Below, in pieces: positions 16,244 to 25,244 of a stretch of DNA of 64,000 nt. The stretch's first letter is position 1; each line of letters begins with the position of its first letter. The position numbers and the translations under genes were made by a program. The DNA lies in assembly GCA_021809105.1 (NCBI GenBank), contig JAKBAM010000001.1, positions 1 to 64,000 on the forward strand, written 5' to 3'. The stretch comes from Actinomycetes bacterium. GTDB lineage: Bacteria > Actinomycetota > Acidimicrobiia > Acidimicrobiales > Palsa-688. A model generated the notes under the pieces. That model saw only the letters and a list, made by a program, of their open reading frames with translations, did not search any database and was not told the DNA's origin.

Positions 16244-17908
16244 TCAGAAGAGACGGATTCGCAGCTCCACGACCCCCGGGGAGGCGGCAGCCAGCCGCAG
16301 CCACCGCCCCGGCGCCTCGCTGGTCGTGGCCTTCCCGGATGTCACCTGCCAGGCAGGGGTCCAGCGAACCCGAATCACGACCGGTCCAGGCCGGGTGACA
16401 TCAACGGTCAGCCGGCTGCCGTCGAGGCGGACGAGACGGGCTCCGGGACCTACGATCCCCGCGCTCCCGACCACCCGGTAGACCGTCCAGTTGGCACTGC
16501 GCCACGCCTCGCTCAACCCGGGCACGCCGTGGGCCACCAAAGCCCCCTCTCGCACGCCGGCGCTGTCCAGGGGGGCTGATGCCAAGGCCACGTAACGGAC
16601 ACCGTTATCGAGCAGCCACGCCCGGTAGGAGGCTGCCGTGAGGGCGCCCGGCTGGTAGAAGATCGGGTTGTCAGCCACGTCGAGCTGGCGTTCCCACCCT
16701 CGCGCCAACGGCACCCAGGGAGCGACGTAAGCCGCCTCCCAGTGGTCGGCGGTCGGGACCACCTCAGTGCGCCCGACCGGCCCGCGCCGGTGTGCGAGCC
16801 AAGAATCCAACGGCCGGTAGTAGGCGGCGTGCGTCCACGCTTGACCGGCGTTGGTGGTCATGGCCGCCCACGCGGGCGTCCATTGCGACAGGGCGAGTGG
16901 GACAGCGATAACCCCGAGCAATAGACGCCGGCGCGGCCAGAGCACGGCGACGGCCAGCGGAAGGGCCAAGAGGTCCTCCAGCCGCCCGATGTTCCCCCCG
17001 AGCGGCGTAGCGAAGGCCTCACTCGCCGTCGCGGCCGCCGCGTAGAGCATCATGCCGACGCGCAACGTCTTTTGATCGTGAGGGGTGAGGAGCCACAGGG
17101 CCGCCACGACCATCAGCTCCCACAGGTAGTCCACGAGCGGATAGGGCATCGGCCCCTGCCCCGGGAACAGCAGTGACGTGACGACAACGGGCACAGCCGC
17201 CGCCAGGAGAACAGCGATATGCCCACGTACCCCCCGGATGCCGTCCGGCGGGAGGAGCAGGTGGCGAACGCGAACAGCCAGGCCCGGCGTCGGATCGGAC
17301 GCCGATACACGACTCGAGGCTGAGCACCGCCTTCGGACGAGTCCCGTGCGCGCTACCCAGAGCGCCGCCACCCCGAGGGCAGTGAACGCGCCGGGTAGCG
17401 GACTGACAAGCGTCGCCGCCAACGCACACCCCGCAGCGAGCAGCCAGCGGCCGCGCACGATCGCTACCATGCAACAAAGTCCCGCAGCTTCTCCAGAGAG
17501 GAACGGAAGCTGGCCAATGGCGCTTTGCACCGCCGCCCCGACAGCGAAGGTCAGAGACGCCAAGCGGGCTGTCGCCCCGAACTGCCAAACGATCAGCCGG
17601 TCGAAGGCGATCGTGGCCGCCGCTGCGCTGAGGACTGCGAGCAGCCCGACCCCGATCGAGGCGGCTACAGCGGGGAACAAGACGCTGTAGTCGAGCAGCC
17701 AATGCCCTCCGAACCACTGGCTGTCCCAGAGAGCGAAACCCTCCCGCCGGAACAGGCCGACCCGGTAGAGCTGCGCAGGAAGGTCCACCCCCCTCCAGCC
17801 GGCGACCAGCCCGACCGTGACCACGCCCGCGGCCAGCGCGCCGAGAGCCACCGCCCGCCGGTCCAGCCCGACACGACGCTCGTGTGCGGCGAGGACCGGA
17901 CCGCTCAC
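16244..17908 (-). CDS. polytopic membrane protein, possible GT-C-type glycosyltransferase
   Basis: About 554 aa with roughly ten hydrophobic segments between 12 and 370, then a soluble extracytoplasmic-type region rich in W, R and V to the C-terminus. An early periplasmic loop has FALWDSQWFGGHW, placed like the acidic catalytic loop of GT-C enzymes, but I see no clear DE motif, so activity is not established. The chosen GTG at 17906-17908 lies 44 bases after the stop of the upstream GT39-like gene. A start at 17998 would overlap that gene by 47 bases. The pair probably acts in envelope glycan or lipid glycosylation (inference from adjacency). Confidence 0.7.
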   Translation of the reverse strand: MSGPVLAAHERRVGLDRRAVALGALAAGVVTVGLVAGWRGVDLPAQLYRVGLFRREGFALWDSQWFGGHWLLDYSVLFPAVAASIGVGLLAVLSAAAATIAFDRLIVWQFGATARLASLTFAVGAAVQSAIGQLPFLSGEAAGLCCMVAIVRGRWLLAAGCALAATLVSPLPGAFTALGVAALWVARTGLVRRRCSASSRVSASDPTPGLAVRVRHLLLPPDGIRGVRGHIAVLLAAAVPVVVTSLLFPGQGPMPYPLVDYLWELMVVAALWLLTPHDQKTLRVGMMLYAAAATASEAFATPLGGNIGRLEDLLALPLAVAVLWPRRRLLLGVIAVPLALSQWTPAWAAMTTNAGQAWTHAAYYRPLDSWLAHRRGPVGRTEVVPTADHWEAAYVAPWVPLARGWERQLDVADNPIFYQPGALTAASYRAWLLDNGVRYVALASAPLDSAGVREGALVAHGVPGLSEAWRSANWTVYRVVGSAGIVGPGARLVRLDGSRLTVDVTRPGPVVIRVRWTPAWQVTSGKATTSEAPGRWLRLAAASPGVVELRIRLF

Positions 17909-17951
17909 CCCCTCGGCGCCGAAAGGGTGGCGATCAGGAGGGTGAGGTCCG

Positions 17952-19640
17952 TCACAGGCATGCCATCTGGCCGGCCTGTTTGACGAACAGCTCGCCAACT
18001 ACTGCGCTGAACGGACGGGGCACGGTTGCTTCTGCGTAACTGCGCGTCGGCACCAGAGACGACTGGCCCGCCAGCAGGCGGTCCACGGCGACAACCTTGC
18101 CGTTGGCGGCCCGCGACCAGACCGAACCGCTCGCACCGATCGACTTCAGGGGGTTGATCTCGAGGATGTCGGCGCCCGGTGGCAGAGCGGCGATGCTCGG
18201 GAGCACGGTGTCGCACACGTTGGCCACCTGCAAGCGGTGCACCAGGTCGGTCCAGTCGACGAACGTCGGGTCCGCTACCGGACCGGTAGGGGTCACGTAC
18301 GTGTAGTCCGGCCCGAGATAATGCTCCACCACCGCCAGCTGCTCGGTCTGCGCCACCACCACCACGTCGCCAGGGCGCAGATCGGCCGAAGCGGCACGGG
18401 CTACGGCCGCCACGTTGCTCTTGGCGAAATGAGCCGATGGGTTGGGAAGCAAGGACCCGATGATGCTCCAGCCTGCGCAGATTGCGCACACTGCTCCGAT
18501 CACCGCGCGGCCCCTCGACGTCACCGCCAGGGCACCAGCGGCGGCGAGGACGAGCGGACCGAATACCGCCCCCAGGTAGCGAACGGTCCACGAAGGGTCG
18601 ATGTAAGCGCCGAGCCATCCGAGAGCCAGGGTGGCGATACCGATGACGGCCATCAGGCCGACGCCGTCCCCACCGGCCAGCCGCTGCCCACTGCCCCCGA
18701 GCGCTCCAGCCTTCCGCTCCCCGCGCGTCCACCACGCGCCGAACGCGAGCAACGGGGTGACCACGAAGCCCAGCGTCCCGCCTAGCATCGAGGCCGGATC
18801 GGCGAAAAAGTCACCTATCCCAGGCGGCACGGCCCACGGCGCAGCGGTGGTGCGGGCTTGGACGATGAAGGTCGGTAGCCAGGGCAGGTAGAGGACGCCG
18901 ACGGCCGCAGCGCCGATGAGGGTGCCCCGAGCCAGCTCCCGATCGCCGTCGCGCAGTGCCCGGGCCAGCAGGACACCCACGGTGACGGCCACCAGGTACA
19001 GAGCCCAGTTGTGGGTGTAGAGCAACGCCGTGTAGGCCACCACTGATGCGGCTGCGTCGGGCACCCGTCGGTACCGGACGGCCCGGACAACGAACGCGAC
19101 CGCCACGCAGCCGAGACCGCACATCAGCGTGTACATCCGCGTCTCGGTGCCGTACCAGTTGAGGAAAGGGCTCGTGGCGGCCAAGGCCGCCGCTCCTATC
19201 CCGGCAGCGCGTCCGAAGAGGGAGCGAGCCGCCCACCACGCCGCAAACACGACGCCGAGCGAGATCAGCAGGGGGAGGGTGTGGGTGGCGGTCGGCGACG
19301 ACCCGAACCATTGAAGCCAGAAGTGCAACAGGTAGTAGAAGAGGGGCGGCGAACCGTCGTGGCGAAGGAGGGTCGGGATCTGGCCCAATGGGTGACCGGC
19401 AATGCCGATGCTGATGCCCTCGTCGATCCAATAGCTTCGACCGAGGTTGGGCAAGCGGAGCGCAGCCGCCAGGAGGGTCAGTCCGGCGACGATACGTACG
19501 TCCCAACGGGGATCCCATGTCGCTTCAGGAACGCGTTCGATCAGCTGTCTGGGTCGCTCGGCCACCGCGACCGGCGTGTCGCTCAGAGAACCCCGCACCG
19601 CCGGCGGAGCGCCGCCGCCGAGGGACTCCGAGGCGCGCAC
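17952..19640 (-). CDS. GT39/ArnT-like membrane glycosyltransferase
   Basis: A 562-aa polytopic protein. After a short cytoplasmic lead the first transmembrane helix (about 48-66) is followed by the loop GRSYWIDEGISIGIAGHP, which carries the Asp-Glu typical of polyprenyl-phosphate-dependent GT-C enzymes (family PF13231/GT39). Further motifs are DGSPPLFYYLLHFW and ATSPFLNWYGTETRMYTL. About ten more helices and a C-terminal soluble domain (about 430-562) follow. It is predicted to transfer a sugar from a lipid carrier at the outer face of the membrane; donor and acceptor are unknown. It is downstream of bcp on the same strand and upstream of a second membrane protein. Confidence 0.85.
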   Translation of the reverse strand: MRASESLGGGAPPAVRGSLSDTPVAVAERPRQLIERVPEATWDPRWDVRIVAGLTLLAAALRLPNLGRSYWIDEGISIGIAGHPLGQIPTLLRHDGSPPLFYYLLHFWLQWFGSSPTATHTLPLLISLGVVFAAWWAARSLFGRAAGIGAAALAATSPFLNWYGTETRMYTLMCGLGCVAVAFVVRAVRYRRVPDAAASVVAYTALLYTHNWALYLVAVTVGVLLARALRDGDRELARGTLIGAAAVGVLYLPWLPTFIVQARTTAAPWAVPPGIGDFFADPASMLGGTLGFVVTPLLAFGAWWTRGERKAGALGGSGQRLAGGDGVGLMAVIGIATLALGWLGAYIDPSWTVRYLGAVFGPLVLAAAGALAVTSRGRAVIGAVCAICAGWSIIGSLLPNPSAHFAKSNVAAVARAASADLRPGDVVVVAQTEQLAVVEHYLGPDYTYVTPTGPVADPTFVDWTDLVHRLQVANVCDTVLPSIAALPPGADILEINPLKSIGASGSVWSRAANGKVVAVDRLLAGQSSLVPTRSYAEATVPRPFSAVVGELFVKQAGQMACL

Positions 19641-19688
19641 CTGTGAGAGTGTAGTGATCGATCGGGCGCTAGCCCCGGCACCTCGCCG

Positions 19689-20150
19689 TCAGCCGGCAAG
19701 CGCAGCGACGAGCTTCGTCGGTGTGTCCTTGGGACTGACCTTGTACCAGACCTGCTCCAGCTCGCCCGCCCGCCCGACGAGGAACGCCGAGCGCTCGACG
19801 CCCATGTACTTCCGGCCGTACATCGACTTTTCGACCCAGACGCCGTAGGCCTCGGCGACCGCGTGGTCCGGGTCGGAGAGGAGCGGGAATCCCAGCGAGT
19901 GCTTGGCGTCGAACTTTGCCAGCTTCGCCGGTAGGTCCGGGCTCACGCCGACGACCGCAGTGTCGCCGATGTCCCCGAGGATGTCGCGCAGGCCGCAGGC
20001 CTGCGTGGTACAGCCGGGTGTGTCGGCCTTCGGGTAGAAGTAGACGAGGACCCGCCGGCCTTCGAAGCCCGCGAGGGCGACGCTGCTGCCCGTCTGGTCG
20101 GCCAGCACGAAGCCCGGTGCCGGCCCACCCACTTCCAAGCGGTCTGCCAT
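19689..20150 (-). CDS. bcp: thioredoxin-dependent peroxiredoxin (BCP/PrxQ)
   Basis: A 153-aa thiol peroxidase that reduces hydrogen peroxide and organic hydroperoxides in the cytoplasm. The peroxidatic Cys47 lies in TPGCTTQACGLRD, with resolving Cys52 five residues later, as in the PrxQ subgroup. The ATG at 20148-20150 gives the standard start MADRLEVGGPAPGF. Conserved features also include FYPKADTPGC and VERSAFLV. It is divergent from the ABC1 kinase gene, with 91 bases between starts. The next gene on its strand is the GT39-like enzyme, 48 bases downstream. Confidence 0.96.
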   Translation of the reverse strand: MADRLEVGGPAPGFVLADQTGSSVALAGFEGRRVLVYFYPKADTPGCTTQACGLRDILGDIGDTAVVGVSPDLPAKLAKFDAKHSLGFPLLSDPDHAVAEAYGVWVEKSMYGRKYMGVERSAFLVGRAGELEQVWYKVSPKDTPTKLVAALAG

Positions 20151-20241
20151 CCCCGGAGAATAACCCGACCTGCGCGGCGGACCCGTCCGACTAGGGCGGT
20201 CGGCCCGGTAGCGTCCCCCACAACATGTCCAACGGGTCCGA

Positions 20242-21909
20242 ATGACGTTCGCCGAGAGTCCCAGCGCTCCCCCGGAGGCTCCACGCGACCTGACCGACGG
20301 GGCGTTCACAGACGACGCCCCGTGGGTTCTCGACGTCGGTCATCTCGACTGGCGAGCCGGCTCTGCAGCTCTGCGGGCCGGGACGGCGAGGCAGGTCCCC
20401 GACCTGATCCGCCGCCGGCGGCTGCCACCCGGTGGGCGAGTGGTGCGGGTGGGGTGTTCTCTCGGCTTCGCACTGGTCGGCTGGTACACGATCGAACGGC
20501 GGCGCGGCCGGCGCGAAGGCGACCCATCCGTCTCTCGCGCCGGGTTGTCGCGGCGGCTGCGGATCGCCTTCGAGCGACTCGGCCCGACGTACATCAAGTT
20601 GGGCCAGATCCTCTCCTCGGGTGAAGGGCTCTTCCCGGTGGAGCTGGTCGACCAGTTCAAGCTGCTGCGCGACCGGGTGCCAGCGGAGTCCTTCGAGGAC
20701 GTGCGGGCCGTAGTCGAGGAGGAGCTGGGGCGGCCGATCGAGGCGGTGTTCTCACGCTTCGATCCCGAGCCGCTGGCGGCGGCCTCCATCGCCCAGGTCC
20801 ACGCCGCCACCCTGGTCTCGGGGGTGGACGTGGTAGTCAAGGTTCAGCGACCAGCCGTCGCCTCCACCGTCCGGCGCGACCTCGGCGCCATGAGCTGGAT
20901 CGCACCTGCGCTCATCGGCCGCATCCCGGTGTCAGCCCTGGCGAACCCGCCGGCGCTCGTGGAGCTGTTCGCCGAGACGATCGTCGAGGAACTGGACTTC
21001 CGACTCGAGGCCGACAACATGTTGGATGTTGCGAACGTCTTGGCGTCGACGGACCAGCGCTCCGTGGTTGTGCCCCGCCCGCACCCAGAGCTGGTGACCA
21101 GGCGTCTGCTCGTGATGGAGCGACTGGATGGGTTCTCGTGGGGTGACGTCGACGGCATGCGCGACGCCGGGATCGACACCGAAGCTGTGGTGCGCGCCCT
21201 TATGATCGCCTTCCTCGAAGGGGCGGTGCTCTTCGGCGTGTTCCACGGCGACCTGCACGGAGGCAACCTGTTCGTGCGGCGCGATGGTCGGGTGGCCTTG
21301 CTCGACTACGGGATCACGGGCCGGCTCGACGAAACCCGTCGCCTGGCGTTCTTGCGCATGCTCATGGGCGGCTCAATCAACGATCCCAAGATGCAACTAG
21401 GTGCCCTCCGAGACCTGGGTGCCCTGCCCGCTGATACCGACCTCGACGCCGTGGTGAGAGATTTCGGCCTCGACCGGCCACCCGCGGATGCGGCGGCCAT
21501 GGCGCCCGACGAGCTACTCCGCCAGGTCCGGGACCTGACCAAGCAGTTGCTCGCCTACGGCGCAAGGTTTCCCAAGGTGCTGATGCTGTTCGTCAAGGAC
21601 CTGCTCTTCCTCGACGGGGCGCTGGCCACCCTGGCTCCAGACGTGGACCTCTTCGCAGAGGTCACTCAGGTCGCTACCTACTTCACTGCCCGCTACGGCG
21701 CTCGCATTGCCGCCGATATCGGCATCGACCCGCGCTCCAACCCAGTCGACATGGACGCAGTAAGGGCCGGCCTCGGCGTCGGGGCGGAGGTGGAGCAGCT
21801 CACCTACCGGGACCTCCAGGCCAGGAGGGAGCTGATTCGCAAGCGAATGGAGGATCACCGCCGCGAACGTGTCGGCCATACCAGTCGACACCGCTTTCGC
21901 CGGCCTTAG
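20242..21909 (+). CDS. ABC1/UbiB-family atypical kinase
   Basis: A 555-aa protein of the ADCK/UbiB family. Signature elements are the KxGQ motif (IKLGQILSSGEGLFP), the alanine-rich loop AAASIAQVHAA, the catalytic-type Lys in VVVKVQRP, FHGDLHGGNLF and LLDYGITGRL. These proteins support quinone or lipid metabolism through ATPase or small-molecule kinase activity. Since the organism makes menaquinone, a quinone-related role is possible but unproven. The usual two C-terminal transmembrane helices are not evident: residues 500-555 are charged. The ATG at 20242 is chosen. The HD-domain gene starts 9 bases after its stop. Confidence 0.93.
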   Translation: MTFAESPSAPPEAPRDLTDGAFTDDAPWVLDVGHLDWRAGSAALRAGTARQVPDLIRRRRLPPGGRVVRVGCSLGFALVGWYTIERRRGRREGDPSVSRAGLSRRLRIAFERLGPTYIKLGQILSSGEGLFPVELVDQFKLLRDRVPAESFEDVRAVVEEELGRPIEAVFSRFDPEPLAAASIAQVHAATLVSGVDVVVKVQRPAVASTVRRDLGAMSWIAPALIGRIPVSALANPPALVELFAETIVEELDFRLEADNMLDVANVLASTDQRSVVVPRPHPELVTRRLLVMERLDGFSWGDVDGMRDAGIDTEAVVRALMIAFLEGAVLFGVFHGDLHGGNLFVRRDGRVALLDYGITGRLDETRRLAFLRMLMGGSINDPKMQLGALRDLGALPADTDLDAVVRDFGLDRPPADAAAMAPDELLRQVRDLTKQLLAYGARFPKVLMLFVKDLLFLDGALATLAPDVDLFAEVTQVATYFTARYGARIAADIGIDPRSNPVDMDAVRAGLGVGAEVEQLTYRDLQARRELIRKRMEDHRRERVGHTSRHRFRRP

Positions 21910-21918
21910 ACTCGATAG

Positions 21919-22494
21919 GTGACCGCAACCACCCCTAGCTCCGAGACCGCGTCGCGCGCCTCGTTCAAGACGTTCGAGGAGTCCACCAGCGAGGACTGGG
22001 CGATCATCGCCCCACAGCTCGATGTCACCCAAAGTCTTGTTCCTGAGCACGTGCTCGAGCAGCTGCGATACCTGAAGACCGACCACGGCGGTTTCCCCGT
22101 CGACCGCCTGGAGCACTCCCTGCAGACCGCCACGCGGGCGGAGCGCGATGGTCGCGACGAGGAATATGTGCTCTGCGCCCTGCTCCACGACATCGGCGAC
22201 ACTCTCTCGCCGTTCAACCATCCGGCCATCGGGGCCGCCATTCTGCGGCCGTTCGTGTCCGAGGCCAACCACTGGATGGTGGAGCACCACGGCATCTTCC
22301 AGGGTTACTACTTCTGGCACCACATCGGCCTGGACCGCAATGCCCGCAACGCCTATCGAGATTCGCCGTACTTCGCTCCCACCGAGGAGTTTTGTGCCAA
22401 GTACGACCAGTCGGCCTTCGACACCGACTACCGCAGCGAACCCTTGGAGCACTTCGAGCCCCTCGTACGCTCCATGCTGGCCCCTAGACGCTGA
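21919..22494 (+). CDS. HD-domain protein, possibly a diiron oxygenase-like enzyme
   Basis: A 191-aa soluble protein. HD-type metal ligands are His66 (LEHSLQTA) and His90-Asp91 (LLHDIGD), with further candidates His118 (NHWM), His123/124 (VEHHGIF), His134/135 (FWHHIG) and Asp163 or Asp168 (KYDQSAFD). This order resembles both HD phosphohydrolases and the mixed-valence diiron oxygenases (PhnZ, myo-inositol oxygenase). The sequence cannot decide between hydrolysis and oxygenation. The GTG at 21919 follows the ABC1 kinase stop by 9 bases, so the two are probably co-transcribed. Substrate unknown. Confidence 0.82.
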   Translation: MTATTPSSETASRASFKTFEESTSEDWAIIAPQLDVTQSLVPEHVLEQLRYLKTDHGGFPVDRLEHSLQTATRAERDGRDEEYVLCALLHDIGDTLSPFNHPAIGAAILRPFVSEANHWMVEHHGIFQGYYFWHHIGLDRNARNAYRDSPYFAPTEEFCAKYDQSAFDTDYRSEPLEHFEPLVRSMLAPRR

Positions 22495-22631
22495 CACAGC
22501 CCAATGCCGGCCTGGCCCGGCTGGCGTGTTGGCGGGCTAAAGACGGATTGAGCGGTAGTCTGGGGCGTTCGGCCCCCGCCGATCCCCCCACTCCACGGCT
22601 CCTCGCGGCAGCCCAACCTACTGGATGCTCC

Positions 22632-24512
22632 TTGCCCCTCCTGCAACGCGCCGATCTCCGCAATGTGGCCATCGTGGCCCACGTCGACCACGGCAAGACC
22701 ACCCTCGTCGACGCGATGCTCCGCCAGTCGGGCGCTTTCGGCGCCCACAAGGAGCTCACCGACCGGGTCATGGACTCGACCGACCTGGAGCGAGAGAAGG
22801 GCATCACCATCCTGGCCAAGAACACCGCCGTCCGGTATGGCTCCACGACGATCAATATCATCGACACGCCGGGCCACGCCGATTTCGGCGGCGAGGTCGA
22901 GCGAGGGCTGACCATGGTGGACGGCGTCCTCCTGCTCGTCGACGCGTCGGAAGGTCCGCTTCCCCAGACCCGCTTCGTGTTGCGCAAGACCCTCGAAGCC
23001 AAGCTGCCCGTCATCCTGGTGATCAACAAGATCGACCGCCCCGATGCCCGCCCAGCCGAAGTCGTCGATGCCGTCTACGAGCTCTTCATCGATCTCGGTG
23101 CCGACGAGCACCAGATCGAGTTCCCGATCGTCTACTGCAACGCCAAGGCCGGCAAGGCCGCCATGGATCCCAACAGCGTCGATACGTCCCCGGACCTGAA
23201 GATCCTCCTCGATCTCCTCCTCGAGCGGATCCCAGCCCCCGCCTACGAGGAGGGCCACCCCTTCCAGGCCCTTGTCACCAACCTCGACGCGTCCCCCTAT
23301 GTCGGGCGACTGGCTCTTTGCCGGATCCGAAACGGTCGCGTCAAGAAGGGGGACCTGGTGGCCTGGTGCCGGCACGACGGGAGCGTCGAACGGGTCCGGC
23401 TCTCGGAGCTCTACATGACCGAAGCCCTCGAGCGCGTCGACGCCCCGCTGGAGGGCGCCGGCCCCGGTGACATCATCGCCGTTGCCGGGATACCCGAGAT
23501 CATGATCGGGGACACCTTGGCGGACCCGGAGAACCCTCGGCAGCTGCCCGTGATCACCATCGACGAGCCATCAATCGGCATGACCCTTGGCGTCAACACC
23601 TCCCCTCTAGCCGGAAAGGCCGTCGACGGCAACGCCCCCGGGACCAAGCTGACGGCCCGCTTCATCAAGGATCGCCTCGACCGGGAGTTGGTCGGCAACG
23701 TATCCATCCGTGTGCTGACCACGGAGCGGCCTGACACCTGGGAGGTGCAGGGGCGTGGTGAGCTGGCATTAGCGATCCTCGTCGAGCTGATGCGCCGCGA
23801 GGGATTCGAGCTCACTGTCGGGAAGCCTCAGGTCCTTACCCGCGAGATCGGAGGCGCTCTCCACGAGCCGGTGGAGAGGGTTTCGGTGGACGTTCCAGAC
23901 GACTACGTGGGCGTGGTCACCCAGATGCTGTCGCTACGCAAGGGCCGCATGGAGACAATGGTCAACCACGGGTCCAGCGGATGGTGCCGGATGGAGTGGC
24001 TGGTTCCGTCGCGCGGGCTCATCGGTTTTCGGACCGAGTTCCTGACCGAGACGCGAGGTACCGGTCAGCTCCACCACGTCTTCGAAGGCTACGAGCCGTG
24101 GCAGGGCGAGCTGCGGACCCGCCCCAACGGGTCGATGGTGGCGGACCGGCGCGGTCCGACCACCGGTTATGCGCTGACCAACCTTCAAGACCGGGGTTCC
24201 ATGTTCGTAGGCCCCGGCGTCGAGGTCTACGAAGGCATGATCGTTGGCGAGAATGCCCGGTCCGAAGACATGGACGTCAACCCGACCAAGGAGAAGAAGC
24301 TCACCAACATGCGGACTTCTTCCTCCGATCACACGATCCCGCTGATCCCCCCGCGGCAGCTCTCGCTGGAGCAGGCGTTGGAGTTCATCCGTGAGGACGA
24401 GTGCGTAGAGGTGACCCCGCGCGATGTGCGGATCCGCAAGGTCGTGCTCGACGCTGCCGACCGGGGGCGGCACCGCTCGCAGCAGTCCCGGGCCAGGGCC
24501 GCCTCCTCGTAG
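22632..24512 (+). CDS. typA: translational GTPase TypA/BipA
   Basis: A ribosome-associated GTPase of the EF-G class, important for stress and low-temperature growth. GTP motifs: G1 [10 protein letters not shown]3 [13 protein letters not shown]4 NKIDRPDA. Domain II, the EF-G-like domains and the BipA-specific C-terminus ([30 protein letters not shown]) follow. The TTG at 22632 gives 626 aa starting shortly before [12 protein letters not shown], the usual BipA beginning; an upstream TTG at 22548 would add 28 residues of low conservation. Neither has a clear ribosome site. The 137-base gap before it shows only weak GC-rich hairpins. Confidence 0.95.
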   Translation: MPLLQRADLRNVAIVAHVDHGKTTLVDAMLRQSGAFGAHKELTDRVMDSTDLEREKGITILAKNTAVRYGSTTINIIDTPGHADFGGEVERGLTMVDGVLLLVDASEGPLPQTRFVLRKTLEAKLPVILVINKIDRPDARPAEVVDAVYELFIDLGADEHQIEFPIVYCNAKAGKAAMDPNSVDTSPDLKILLDLLLERIPAPAYEEGHPFQALVTNLDASPYVGRLALCRIRNGRVKKGDLVAWCRHDGSVERVRLSELYMTEALERVDAPLEGAGPGDIIAVAGIPEIMIGDTLADPENPRQLPVITIDEPSIGMTLGVNTSPLAGKAVDGNAPGTKLTARFIKDRLDRELVGNVSIRVLTTERPDTWEVQGRGELALAILVELMRREGFELTVGKPQVLTREIGGALHEPVERVSVDVPDDYVGVVTQMLSLRKGRMETMVNHGSSGWCRMEWLVPSRGLIGFRTEFLTETRGTGQLHHVFEGYEPWQGELRTRPNGSMVADRRGPTTGYALTNLQDRGSMFVGPGVEVYEGMIVGENARSEDMDVNPTKEKKLTNMRTSSSDHTIPLIPPRQLSLEQALEFIREDECVEVTPRDVRIRKVVLDAADRGRHRSQQSRARAASS

Positions 24513-24589
24513 GCTTGCGACCGGTACTGACCGGCCGTTCGGTCCTCCAGGGGGCTCCCGCCCGACGATTGTGATGCCGGCGGCCCCGG

Positions 24590-25171
24590 CTAGTTGGCCG
24601 TCGGGTCTTCGGGATACGACGACACCAGCTGCAAGGGTCCACGCTGGCGGCGCAGCACGTCGGTCCAAAGTCGTTCTGGGTGCGACACAAAGGGATCGTC
24701 GTGGGCGGCCTCGACGATCCACCAGGCCTGGGCCTCCAGCTCGCCCTCGAGCTGCCCGGGGCCCCACCCGGCATACCCGGCGAACATGCGGGCATCCTGG
24801 AGCACCTCGGCGACTGTGGCAGGGTCGAGGTTCAGGTCCAAGGTGCCGACGTTGCCGATCACGGGGCGCCAGGCCCCAGCCTCGTTGGCACCAGCGGAGC
24901 TCCCGGCCTCCATGCGAGCCACGCAAATAACCGTCTCTCGGTTGACCGGTCCGCCGACGAAGACCACGGGGGGGCTGTTGGCCAACGTCTCCCACTCGGG
25001 CAGCACCTCGTCCAACCCCGTGGGGCTGGGACGGTTGAGCACGACGCCGATGGCTCCGCCGGCATCGCTGGCGAGGAGCAGGATCACAGTGCGGTCGAAG
25101 TTGGAATCCGGGAGGAGCGGGTTGGCGACGAGAAGGCAACCACGGCTGAGCGCTGCCATCGCCCCCATCAT
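24590..25171 (-). CDS. UPF0301/AlgH-family (YqgE) protein
   Basis: A 193-aa member of the DUF179 (AlgH/YqgE) family. The family pattern is clear: GCLLVANPLLPDSNFDRTVI, then IGVVLNRPSP, FVGGPVNRET, FAGYAGWGPGQLEGEL and the closing WWIVEA. The biochemical role is not established. The ATG codons at 25171 and 25168 are both possible. It is convergent with typA (77 bases) and divergent from the glucose dehydrogenase gene (73 bases between starts). Confidence 0.93.
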   Translation of the reverse strand: MMGAMAALSRGCLLVANPLLPDSNFDRTVILLLASDAGGAIGVVLNRPSPTGLDEVLPEWETLANSPPVVFVGGPVNRETVICVARMEAGSSAGANEAGAWRPVIGNVGTLDLNLDPATVAEVLQDARMFAGYAGWGPGQLEGELEAQAWWIVEAAHDDPFVSHPERLWTDVLRRQRGPLQLVSSYPEDPTAN

Positions 25172-25244
25172 CCACCACCGCCGGCATCATCCACCATCTC
25201 GCACCCTGCCCGCGGCCCACCGCTTTCGCGCGTACGGTGCAAGC

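Noticed and set aside
22495-22631. GC-rich stem-loops before typA as a riboswitch or attenuator
   Set aside because: The stems are five base pairs and match no known riboswitch class I can recognise.
24513-24589. GACCG/CGGTC hairpin between typA and the UPF0301 gene as a terminator
   Set aside because: Stem of only five bases with no T-run; common by chance in GC-rich sequence.
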